56,025 bases of DNA, from NCBI GenBank assembly GCA_903832735.1, contig CAILCO010000001.1:1-56025 (forward strand). Reading direction: 5' to 3'. The notes below the pieces were generated by a model. That model was not told where the DNA came from. It did not search any database and saw only the letters and a list, made by a program, of their open reading frames with translations. Shown in pieces: positions 24,897-32,365 of the stretch. The position numbers and the translations under genes are program-made. How positions within the stretch are numbered: position 1 is the stretch's first letter; each line of letters starts with the position of its first letter. The DNA comes from an uncultured Sterolibacterium sp. Its GTDB lineage: Bacteria > Pseudomonadota > Gammaproteobacteria > Burkholderiales > Rhodocyclaceae.

Positions 24897-25952
24897 ATGA
24901 GGCAAGTCGAAAGGCATCGCACGCAACGCGTCGGCTGGCTCAGGCCTGCGCTTCCGGACGCCCATGACGGCGTCTCGGACGCGCAGATCAACCCTGGCTT
25001 GCCGGCAAGCGCGGGGAGCGGTTGGAGCGGGGAATTGTCAGCGGGCGACCGCAGTGAGATCATCGCCGGCCTGGTCGGCTTCGACGCGACGATTTCGCCG
25101 AAGTTTTTTTACGACCACGCGGGGTCGACGCTGTTCGAGCGCATCACCCGCTTGCCCGAGTACTATCCGACTCGAACCGAGCGCGCCATCATGCAGCGCC
25201 ATAGAAGGGAGATCAGTCTCCGGATCAGCGCCGGCAAAACGGTGATCGAGTTGGGTGCGGGCAATTGCGAAAAGGGTAAGGCGCTATGCGCCCTGATTCG
25301 CCCCAAGTGTTTCATCGCGGTCGATATCTCACAGGATTTTCTCCATCGTGCCGTGGCCGGCTTGCAGCAAGCGCTGCCCAAACTTGAGGTGAGACCGGTC
25401 GTGGCGGATCTGATGGAGGATATCGTCCTTCCCGGAGACTTGCCTGGCGGGAAGCGTCTTGTCTATTACCCCGGATCGTCGATCGGCAACTTCGATCCGG
25501 AACCGGCTCTGGCCCTGCTGCGCCGCGTCTGCCGCCTGGTCGGGGAAGGCGGGAGTCTGCTCATCGGGGTCGATCTGATCAAGGATCAGGCCGTACTCGA
25601 AGCTGCCTACAACGACGCCGAGGGGGTGACGGCCGAGTTCAATTTGAACGCGCTGGCGCATCTTAACCGCCTCATCGGCAGTGATTTCGACCGCCGCGAC
25701 TGGCAGCATGTCGCATTCTTCAACCGCCAGCGCTCGCGCATCGAGATGCATCTGCAGGCATCCGTGAATACCCGGGTTTGCTGGCCCGATGGAGAGCGCC
25801 ATTTCCGGCGCGGGGAACGTATCCATACCGAGAACAGCTACAAGTACGACGTCGATGATTTTGCCCGGGTTCTCGATAGTGCCGGTTTCAAGCAGCATGT
25901 CTTCTGGACCGATCCTCGTCGGTGGTTCGCGGTCTTCTACGCCCAGGTCTGA
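24897..25952 (+). CDS. egtD: L-histidine N-alpha-methyltransferase
   Basis: The 351-residue enzyme trimethylates histidine with SAM to hercynine, the first step of ergothioneine synthesis. The family traits are K-F-F-Y-D-H-A-G-S-T-L-F-E-R-I, L-P-E-Y-Y-P-T-R-T-E, the SAM loop V-I-E-L-G-A-G-N, and Y-Y-P-G-S-S-I-G-N-F. The C-terminal E-N-S-Y-K-Y is also typical. The first 40 residues are not conserved and the ribosome binding site is weak. egtB follows after 21 nt, so the two form an operon. No egtC or egtE is seen nearby; alternative sulfur-transfer routes are known in proteobacteria. Confidence 0.95.
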   Translation: MRQVERHRTQRVGWLRPALPDAHDGVSDAQINPGLPASAGSGWSGELSAGDRSEIIAGLVGFDATISPKFFYDHAGSTLFERITRLPEYYPTRTERAIMQRHRREISLRISAGKTVIELGAGNCEKGKALCALIRPKCFIAVDISQDFLHRAVAGLQQALPKLEVRPVVADLMEDIVLPGDLPGGKRLVYYPGSSIGNFDPEPALALLRRVCRLVGEGGSLLIGVDLIKDQAVLEAAYNDAEGVTAEFNLNALAHLNRLIGSDFDRRDWQHVAFFNRQRSRIEMHLQASVNTRVCWPDGERHFRRGERIHTENSYKYDVDDFARVLDSAGFKQHVFWTDPRRWFAVFYAQV

Positions 25953-25973
25953 ACCAGCAGCAGGGGAGACACG

Positions 25974-27191
25974 TTGAGCAACGCCTTGGAACTGTGCGCC
26001 CGTTACCGTGAAATTCGCGCCGCCAGCGTGGCTCTCGTCGAGCCACTATCGGCCGAGGATTGTTGTGCGCAAGCGATGGCCGATGCCAGCCCGGCAAAGT
26101 GGCACCTGGCCCATACCACCTGGTTTTTCGAAACCTTCATCCTGGAGCGCTGGTCGCAGCACCACAAGCCGTTCCACGAAACCTTCCGGGTACTCTTCAA
26201 CTCTTACTACAACGCTGTCGGCGACAAGTATCCGCGACCGCAACGCGGCTTATTGACGCGGCCATCCCTGAGCACCGTGCTCGACTACCGCGGCTACGTC
26301 GATAGCCGCATCGCGGAGGTGCTCGCTGCCGACGGCGACGACGGCGAACTGATCGGTCTGGTGACCCTGGGGCTGCATCATGAACAGCAGCATCAGGAAC
26401 TGATCCTGACCGATATCAAGTACCTGTTCTTCTGCAATCCCCTGGCACCGGCTTACGGTGCGTCGCCATTGGCCAGCCTGGCCGCGTCAGAACTCGCGTG
26501 GCTCGATTGTCCTGGCGGCGTAGTGGAAATCGGTCACCGGGGCAGCGGATTTTGCTATGACAATGAAGCGCCGCGTCACCGCGTCTTTCTCCAGCCGTAT
26601 CGGCTGGCATCGCGTCTGATCAGCAACGGCGAGTATCTGGCGTTCGTCGAGGCAGGCGGTTACGCGGAGCCGAATCTCTGGCTGGCGGAGGGATGGGACT
26701 GGCGAACGGCGCATCAGGTCCGGCACCCGCTGTATTGGAAACCGAACAGCGAATGGCGGGGGTTCACCCTGAACGGCTGGGTTACTATCGATCTCCGCCG
26801 ACCCGTGATCCACCTCTCCTACTACGAAGCCGATGCCTATGCCCGCTGGGCCGAAGCGCGTCTGCCGAGCGAAGCGGAGTGGGAGCACGCTGCATCGCAG
26901 CTTGCCACCGGCGGCTATCCTGCAGCCGCCCCGGAACAGCCGCCCGTGCTGGCGCAGTTGCTGGGCGATGCCTGGCAATGGACCCGGTCCAGCTATGCTC
27001 CCTATCCCGGATTCCGCGCAAGCGCCGGCGCCGTTGGCGAATACAACGGCAAATTCATGGTGAACCAATATGTCCTTCGAGGAGGTTCCTGCGTCACGCC
27101 GAAATCTGACTTGCGCGCCACCTATCGCAACTTTTTCCCCGCGTCTGCACGCTGGCAATTCTCAGGCATCCGCCTGGCAAGAGACCTGTAA
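25974..27191 (+). CDS. egtB: Ergothioneine biosynthesis iron-dependent sulfoxide synthase
   Basis: The 405-residue enzyme joins hercynine to a thiol donor by an oxygen- and iron-dependent reaction. An N-terminal DinB-like domain carries the iron ligands (H in H-L-A-H-T-T-W and the pair in H-H-E-Q-Q-H-Q-E), and a C-terminal formylglycine-generating-enzyme-like domain ends with L-R-G-G-S and R-N-F-F-P. The start is TTG 25974 with GGGGAG upstream. Whether glutamylcysteine or cysteine is the donor cannot be read here. Ergothioneine would act as an antioxidant, which suits the neighbouring peroxiredoxin. Confidence 0.95.
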   Translation: MSNALELCARYREIRAASVALVEPLSAEDCCAQAMADASPAKWHLAHTTWFFETFILERWSQHHKPFHETFRVLFNSYYNAVGDKYPRPQRGLLTRPSLSTVLDYRGYVDSRIAEVLAADGDDGELIGLVTLGLHHEQQHQELILTDIKYLFFCNPLAPAYGASPLASLAASELAWLDCPGGVVEIGHRGSGFCYDNEAPRHRVFLQPYRLASRLISNGEYLAFVEAGGYAEPNLWLAEGWDWRTAHQVRHPLYWKPNSEWRGFTLNGWVTIDLRRPVIHLSYYEADAYARWAEARLPSEAEWEHAASQLATGGYPAAAPEQPPVLAQLLGDAWQWTRSSYAPYPGFRASAGAVGEYNGKFMVNQYVLRGGSCVTPKSDLRATYRNFFPASARWQFSGIRLARDL

Positions 27192-27272
27192 CCATGCGGC
27201 TAATTCGCCGCGGCTTTGCCAGGCGGAGCCATCGCTTCAATGCGTGGCCAGCGCGGGAACCCGGGACAGGGT

Positions 27273-27470
27273 TCACACCAGCGAGGGCATTCCTTCCTGG
27301 ATGGCTGTTTTCAATTGCGATCGGAATTCCGGCGTGTCCTTATGGCCGTGGACCGACACCGCGTGATGGACTGCGACTTCCATCAATTCCTTTTCGGTAT
27401 CCGCCGAAATGGCGATAGTGCAATTCATCTCGCTCGGAAATTGCCGACAATCGACATACTTGCGTGCCAT
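27273..27470 (-). CDS. DUF1059 small protein
   Basis: A 65-residue protein starting M-A-R-K-Y-V-D-C and carrying the DUF1059 pattern (C..C with C-T-I-A-I-S-A-D-T, then a helix ending V-x-x-H-G-H-x-D-T-P-E). Function is unknown; the family is small and common in bacteria and archaea. ATG 27470 has AAGGAG upstream, so the longer frame with eight more residues is not used. It follows the peroxiredoxin gene by 75 nt on the same strand and may be co-transcribed with it. Confidence 0.88.
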   Translation of the reverse strand: MARKYVDCRQFPSEMNCTIAISADTEKELMEVAVHHAVSVHGHKDTPEFRSQLKTAIQEGMPSLV

Positions 27471-27545
27471 GATGCTCTCCTTGTCTTGATGCATCTGTTG
27501 AGGGATATAGCCGATGACGCTTGCTGATTCGCTGAGGCGTGATGG

Positions 27546-28214
27546 TTAATGGTGGGGTTGATGCACCATGCGCATATACGGCTTGAGCGCATTCCATCCT
27601 GAAGGATAGCTGCGTCTTGCTTCCTCGTCCGAGACCGATGGAGCGATGATCACATCATCGCCATCCTTCCAATTGACCGGCGTGGCGACCTTGAACTCGG
27701 CAGTGAGTTCGACAGAATCGAGCACCCGCAGTATCTCGTCGAAGTTTCGCCCGGTACTCATAGGATAAGTGATCATCAGCTTGATCCTCTTGTCCGGGCC
27801 GATAACGAACACCGAGCGCACCGTAGCATTCTCGGCGGCAGTACGGCCCGCCGCGGTATCACCGGCATTCGTCTGGAGCATGTCGTATAGTTTTGCCACC
27901 TTGAGCTTGGTGTCGCCAATGAGCGGGTAGGTGACCTTGGTACCTTGCGTCTCCTCAATGTCTTTCACCCAACGTTTGTGATCTTCGACTGAATCCACGC
28001 TGAGGCCGATGATCTTGCAGTGACGCTTTTCGAATTCGGGTTTCATCTTTGCCATGTAGCCAAGCTCGGTGGTGCATACCGGGGTGAAATCCTTGGGATG
28101 GGAGAACAGGATCGCCCAACTATCGCCTATCCATTCGTGGAAGCGGATCGTGCCTTGGGTGCTTTCAGCGGTAAAGTCAGGTGCTATGTCACCTAGGTGT
28201 AGTGGAATTGTCAT
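27546..28214 (-). CDS. 1-Cys (Prx6-type) peroxiredoxin
   Basis: A 222-residue thiol peroxidase that would reduce hydrogen peroxide and alkyl hydroperoxides. The peroxidatic Cys lies in P-K-D-F-T-P-V-C-T-T-E-L, and the Prx6-group extension follows with W-V-K-D-I-E-E, Y-P-M-S-T-G-R-N-F-D-E-I-L-R and T-P-V-N-W-K-D-G-D-D-V-I. Further Cys residues exist only at C-K-I-I-G, so it is of the 1-Cys form. GGAGG precedes the ATG. It belongs to the oxidative-stress cluster with ergothioneine synthesis. Confidence 0.95.
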   Translation of the reverse strand: MTIPLHLGDIAPDFTAESTQGTIRFHEWIGDSWAILFSHPKDFTPVCTTELGYMAKMKPEFEKRHCKIIGLSVDSVEDHKRWVKDIEETQGTKVTYPLIGDTKLKVAKLYDMLQTNAGDTAAGRTAAENATVRSVFVIGPDKRIKLMITYPMSTGRNFDEILRVLDSVELTAEFKVATPVNWKDGDDVIIAPSVSDEEARRSYPSGWNALKPYMRMVHQPHH

Positions 28215-28483
28215 GATGCCTCCTTCGAAGCAGTGTCGGTTGAGGGAAAATTTCCAACAAATTACCCGACCGGCCGCCAGAGCAAGCGACGACCAGCCGG
28301 CTTTGCTTGGCGTGAGGCTTCCGGTCTAGCGGGGGGGCCATCCTCGGGTATCCGTAGACGCTGCAAAGACAGGCGAAGCGGCAAGCCAGCAACGGATTCG
28401 ACAGGCTCGATTGGCGATCGTTCAAATCTGCGAGCCAGGCGTTTGCCGCTGCGACAGATTGGCCTGAGGCGTTGCTATGCAGC

Positions 28484-28499
28484 GCGCTGATATCAGCGC
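28484..28499. other. Perfect 16-bp palindrome at the 3' end of the YIP1 gene
   Basis: GCGCTGATATCAGCGC reads the same on both strands and overlaps the stop codon of the YIP1-family gene. It lies in the 278-bp gap between that gene and the peroxiredoxin gene on the same strand. It could be a protein-binding site or a tight hairpin; no T-tract follows. The rest of the gap holds no gene I can see. Confidence 0.5.
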
Positions 28500-29089
28500 A
28501 AGCCGATGACCACGCTGAGCACCAGGACCAAAATGATCATCAGCGCAAGCCACGCCGCGACACCAATGACCGTCACGATCGTGACCATCCAACCGGCCAC
28601 CAGTTTGTCCTCCAGTCCGATCAACGGACGGATCCCGTTCCGAATCAGGGCAACGGTACCCATCCAGGCAATTGCGACAACCAGCGTGCCGGCCCACACG
28701 CTAGGAACGAAGAGGACCAGCGATGCCAACCATAACGGCGTCGGGGCGATTGCCGCCAGGGTAAAAGTTCGTTGATAGCTCACCACGATGTCGATGGACT
28801 CGGCGACCCTCTGGATCAGACCGGCCATCAAATACACCATCACAATCTCGGCAGCGAAAAACACCCCGCCGACGATAGCCAGTTCATGCAGCGAGAGGAC
28901 CGGCTCCAGGAGTGGGAATACGGTGCCGGGATAGATCAATTCCGAATAGGCATACATCGCCGCAGGAATCAGCGACATGGGCGCAACGTAGTAGAAAGCC
29001 AATCTTGTCACCGATGGATGCAATAGCGAAATTTCACGCCATCCATCGCTCTCGGATATCAGCAATCGGGGCATGCTCACCAGCGACAT
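28493..29089 (-). CDS. YIP1-family integral membrane protein
   Basis: A 198-residue protein with five likely transmembrane helices. The N-terminal cytoplasmic part (M-P-R-L-L-I-S-E-S-D-G-W-R-E-I) and the helix layout match the bacterial YIP1 family, whose function is not established. ATG 29089 has GGGAGG upstream; six extra residues from an earlier start are less likely. It is divergent from the dodecin gene. Confidence 0.8.
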   Translation of the reverse strand: MSLVSMPRLLISESDGWREISLLHPSVTRLAFYYVAPMSLIPAAMYAYSELIYPGTVFPLLEPVLSLHELAIVGGVFFAAEIVMVYLMAGLIQRVAESIDIVVSYQRTFTLAAIAPTPLWLASLVLFVPSVWAGTLVVAIAWMGTVALIRNGIRPLIGLEDKLVAGWMVTIVTVIGVAAWLALMIILVLVLSVVIGLR

Positions 29090-29470
29090 AGCCACCTCCC
29101 TCAGCAACTACCGCGAAATCTTGGGTGTGTTGCGACAAGCACCATACGCACTGATTTGACAAGGATGGATGACCAGCAGTTCCCAGAGTTGCAAGATGCC
29201 GTAGCGCCGATACGGCCGATCGTCGTGCTTTCCTGGAAGCTGGGTGCTGGCTAGCGATCAGTCTTCGTGGCTGCAAAATATCGGAAACCGGTATTGCCCT
29301 CGCAGGCATCGACGCTCATCATTTGTCGTAACCAGAGCTACTGATGGACCTACGCGTAGGCTGCGTCAGCGTGAGACGTTTTGCCTGGGTTGGAATTCAG
29401 CAAATTGTCCATGACCTATGTGGCGTCGCTTGCAAGCGCATCTTATGAAAGATGACAAGGGAGGATTTCG
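29090..29470. other. Gene-free divergent region between YIP1 and dodecin genes
   Basis: These 381 bp hold no credible open frame. The only structure noted is a perfect 12-bp palindrome, CCTACGCGTAGG, at 29349-29360, about 110 bp before dodecin. GGGAGGA, the dodecin ribosome binding site, lies at its end. Promoters for both divergent genes should be here but no clear -35/-10 pair stands out. Confidence 0.5.
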
Positions 29471-29677
29471 ATGAGCAATCATGTCTACAAACAGTTGGAA
29501 CTGACAGGTTCCTCCACCGTCGGTATCGAAGATGCTGTGAGCACCGCTATCGCCAAAGCGCACGAGACGCTACGCCACATCAGTTGGTTCACCGTCAGCG
29601 AAACCCGAGGCCAAGTGGTCGACGGAAAAGTGGCCCATTGGCAGGTGTCGCTGAAGATCGGGTTCACATTGGAATAG
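29471..29677 (+). CDS. Dodecin
   Basis: A 68-residue flavin-binding protein that forms a hollow dodecamer and stores or buffers flavins. The family pattern is complete: [18 protein letters not shown]-x-x-A-I-x-K-A, the flavin-stacking Trp in H-I-S-W-F-T-V, and G[13 protein letters not shown]. GGGAGGA precedes the ATG. It stands alone on the plus strand in the stress cluster. Confidence 0.95.
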   Translation: MSNHVYKQLELTGSSTVGIEDAVSTAIAKAHETLRHISWFTVSETRGQVVDGKVAHWQVSLKIGFTLE

Positions 29678-29878
29678 CGAAAGCCTTCCTGTAGCTGCCA
29701 AGCCCCAGGATTCCGGTGTGTAATTGCCGCTGCCTGCCGTAATCAACGCCTACGGAATACTGGGATTCGGGGATTCACAGGACATTTTCAGCACTGTAGG
29801 ATTAGCCCGAAGTTCAAAGATCAGCGGTCCCGGCCGGATCGGCAACGGATGCGCGGTCTTGGTCGAATGGAGGTTAGG

Positions 29879-30094
29879 GTGAATCGGGAACAGGCAGCGG
29901 GAATCTGCCGACAGATCGCCGGCATCGTGGGCGAGTTCGTTGGCAAGCTGACCGGTAATCGGCTTCATGCGACGACTGCAAGGCGTACCCGTCAATTGGG
30001 AGAGGCTCAGGAACGTCGGGGCATCGAGAGAGAGGAATCGCAACGCCAACTGAAGCGTTTCCTTCATCGTCACCGGGATTGGCACGCACTCTGA
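29879..30094 (+). CDS. CsbD-like stress protein, divergent
   Basis: The 71-residue product has the outline of CsbD: N-R-E-Q-A-A-G near the start, then G-E-F-V-G-K-L-T-G, and R-R-T-R-Q-L-G-E-A-Q-E-R-R-G. Such spacing of Q-x-x-G, G-K-x-x-G and E-G repeats is the family signature. It differs by being rich in Arg and His rather than in acidic residues. The GTG start at 29879 has GGAGG five bases upstream. The opposite strand also has a long frame (29750-30085) but without family resemblance. CsbD proteins are stress-induced; their role is unclear. Confidence 0.5.
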   Translation: MNREQAAGICRQIAGIVGEFVGKLTGNRLHATTARRTRQLGEAQERRGIEREESQRQLKRFLHRHRDWHAL

Positions 30095-30186
30095 TGGTGA
30101 CAGCGGAGCCCTGGCTTCTTGTTCGGCTCACAGCTTGCGTGCCTTACCGTCCTGCTCTCCTTCGCGGGGGTTTGGCCTGAGACCGT

Positions 30187-30621
30187 TCACAGTATGGTCG
30201 TGATCTCCTCGCGACGAACCAGGTCCTGGTGCAGCTGCAAGGCATCGATATCAAGCGCATCCTGAGGCGTCACCAAACCCACCGGATAGCCGGCGTGGTC
30301 GACCACCGGGACATGGCGAAATCCCCCTTCGTACATGATGTGCAAGGCATGGCCGAAGGGCTTGTCTGGAGCTATCGTCTGCACCTTGCGGGTCATGATC
30401 TTTGCCAGCCCCGTCTTGTCCGGATCGAGGTCTTCCGCCACCACGCCAAAAACGATGTCACGCTCGGTACAGATGCCAACCAGCGTTCCCTTATCAACCA
30501 CCATGATGGCTGAGGAGCGGCATTGCTTCATGATTTTCGCGGCTTCGCGAATCGTGGTGGTAATTCCTGCAGTCGGTACGGATCGCTTGCCGATGACTTC
30601 CTTGACACGACGGTTGGGCAT
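30187..30621 (-). CDS. CBS-pair protein
   Basis: A 144-residue protein made of two CBS domains (about 10-60 and 80-135). Typical parts are A-I-M-V-V-D-K-G-T-L-V-G-I-C-T-E-R-D-I and H-V-P-V-V-D-H-A-G-Y-P-V-G-L-V-T. CBS pairs bind adenine nucleotides and report energy state; this one has no catalytic partner domain. GGGAGGT precedes the ATG. It is divergent from a second CBS-pair gene 231 bp away. Confidence 0.92.
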   Translation of the reverse strand: MPNRRVKEVIGKRSVPTAGITTTIREAAKIMKQCRSSAIMVVDKGTLVGICTERDIVFGVVAEDLDPDKTGLAKIMTRKVQTIAPDKPFGHALHIMYEGGFRHVPVVDHAGYPVGLVTPQDALDIDALQLHQDLVRREEITTIL

Positions 30622-30852
30622 TTGAGTTACCTCCCGATCAGCAATTTACAAGCAAGCACAGTCGGTTTTGATAGTGCGATCGAGGCAAAGTTCCCTCAAG
30701 CCACGGCGATAAACTGCCGCGCCAGCGCGCGCATTCGGTTGCGAGATCTGTCCTCTATCGACAGGCATGATATGACTTGCAAGCCCCAATGAGTGCGCGT
30801 AGGATTTGTCGAGAGAATTGGAGTTTCGCTTCAGCAAATCGAAGGGGTGCTC

Positions 30853-31293
30853 ATGAAAACCGCCGCGCAAATTCTTGCTACAAAACACGATGGCAACATC
30901 TACACCACGGTTCCTGAAGCATCCGTGCTGGATGCGGTCAAGCTGCTGGCCGCGAAGAGCATAGGCGCGCTCGTCGTCATGGAGGGCGATGCCGTCGTCG
31001 GCATCATTTCCGAGCGCGATTACGCGCGCAAGGTCATCCTCATGGACCGCTCTTCAAAGGACACCAAGGTACGAGACATCATGACCTCTCCGGTGATCTC
31101 CGTACGGCCCGACCAGACCAGCGAAGTCTGCATGGCCATCATGACCGACAATCGTCTGCGTCACCTTCCTGTCATCGACCAGCAGAAGCTGATGGGCATC
31201 GTCTCCATCGGCGACCTGGTGAAGGATGTCATCTCCGACCAGAAGTTCATCATCCAGCAGTTCCAGCACTACATCGCGGGGGAACGTAGCTGA
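30853..31293 (+). CDS. CBS-pair protein
   Basis: A 146-residue protein with two CBS domains, including G-A-L-V-V-M-E-G-D-A-V-V-G-I-I-S-E-R-D-Y-A and R-H-L-P-V-I-D-Q-Q-K-L-M-G-I-V-S-I-G-D-L-V. It belongs to the common stand-alone CBS proteins of betaproteobacteria with the M-K-T-A-A-Q-I-L start. ATG 30853 has AAGGGG upstream; the frame is open 20 codons further but without similarity. Adenylate binding is expected; the partner is unknown. Confidence 0.93.
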   Translation: MKTAAQILATKHDGNIYTTVPEASVLDAVKLLAAKSIGALVVMEGDAVVGIISERDYARKVILMDRSSKDTKVRDIMTSPVISVRPDQTSEVCMAIMTDNRLRHLPVIDQQKLMGIVSIGDLVKDVISDQKFIIQQFQHYIAGERS

Positions 31294-31304
31294 GCGCATG
31301 AAAA

Positions 31305-31640
31305 TTACTTCGAGCGCGTCCACTGGACCATGGCCGTCCCGCCTATCGGTGAACTTGGATTGTTGATTGTCAGCGAGTCGCCTTGCACCTTCATGAATCG
31401 TTTCTGGTCCATGCCATTCCAGTTCGGGAACGAGCTTGCTTCAATGTGGATAGCAGTCTCGCCCGTCTTCGGATCAACCAGTTTCCAAGTGGCGAAATAG
31501 GACAATAGACCTTGCGCTATCGCTGCACTTTCATCGGGCGTGGTCTTCGCCCGATTGTTCGAGGCGATCCTGGGCAGATCTGGGCGCATCAGTTGAATGG
31601 AGAAGCGGCCATGGAACTTCGGTGGCTGGCCTGGCGGAAC
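31305..31640 (-). pseudogene. 5'-truncated lipocalin-like gene remnant
   Basis: The frame carries the C-terminal two thirds of a lipocalin-like (Lipocalin_5 type) protein: G-R-F-S-I-Q-L-M-R-P-D-L-P, L-S-Y-F-A-T-W, H-I-E-A-S-S-F-P-N-W-N-G, D-Q-K-R-F and G-D-S-L-T-I. Similarity continues upstream of the first ATG (31589) for several codons to an in-frame TAG, and the normal N-terminal part, about 50 residues with the L-x-G-T-W start, is missing. The break lies 19 bp before the hugZ-like gene on the other strand. It is most likely a dead fragment; a short translated form from 31589 cannot be excluded. Confidence 0.65.
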
Positions 31641-31658
31641 CTAAGGTGATTTCACAAC

Positions 31659-32309
31659 ATGCCCCCGCACCTCGAGACTCTCATCGACTTGCTGCACGCA
31701 TCTGGCGAAGCCGCCCTGGCAACGCATTCCCAGACCATGCCGGGCTATCCCTTTGCGACGGCAGTTCCTTTCGCGACAGACGAACATCATCGCCCAATTT
31801 TCTTGCTCTCGCGCTTGGCGGAGCATACCCAGAATCTTCTCGCCGATAATCGGTCGAGTTTTCTTGTGGCGAGATCGCTGGGCCAAGGTGAAATGGCCCG
31901 TCACACCCTGGTCGGGCATGTGCTGCCGATCGGACGACCGCCACTGTTGGTCAGGCGCTATCTTCGCTTCCACTGCGAGGCTGAACGTTTCCTGCAGTTG
32001 GCTGACTTCAGTTTCTATCGTTTTGATCCTGTCCGCATCCGCGTGGTCGCAGGCTTCGCCCAGGCGGGCTGGCTGGAAGGCGATAAGTTGCTTGAGGCTC
32101 CCTGTTTCTCCCTCGATGTCGAGGAGAGACTGCTCGGGGATGCCGCAGCCTCTCTAACGGCAGGTTTGAAACTGCTCGGTGTCGATCCATTTGGCGTCGA
32201 TTATCTCGCTGCAGGGCAGAGGCGGCGGGCGCCCTTTGTGGCCGGACCCGCACTCGCGGAAGAAGCAGGCAAGGCGCTGTCGCGGGCGCTCGATTTCATC
32301 GAGGGATAG
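31659..32309 (+). CDS. HugZ-type heme-utilisation / PNPOx-like protein
   Basis: A 216-residue protein of the pyridoxamine-phosphate-oxidase-like split barrel with a C-terminal DUF2470-like part. The family marks are A-L-A-T-H-S near the start, G-Y-P-F-A-T-A-V-P-F, L-S-x-L-A-E-H-T-Q-N-L and the late G-V-D-P-F-G-V-D. HugZ proteins bind or degrade heme. AAGGTG precedes the ATG. It converges with gspF and has no nearby heme-uptake genes, so the heme role is family-based only. Confidence 0.85.
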   Translation: MPPHLETLIDLLHASGEAALATHSQTMPGYPFATAVPFATDEHHRPIFLLSRLAEHTQNLLADNRSSFLVARSLGQGEMARHTLVGHVLPIGRPPLLVRRYLRFHCEAERFLQLADFSFYRFDPVRIRVVAGFAQAGWLEGDKLLEAPCFSLDVEERLLGDAAASLTAGLKLLGVDPFGVDYLAAGQRRRAPFVAGPALAEEAGKALSRALDFIEG

Positions 32310-32365
32310 GTGCGAACGCGATGCAGCGCAGCGGCGGTCTTCGAGACGCGGCGGGATTTCTCCGG

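Noticed and set aside
29750-30085. Minus-strand open frame of 111 codons
   Set aside because: It has no family resemblance and overlaps the CsbD-like frame, which has a ribosome binding site.
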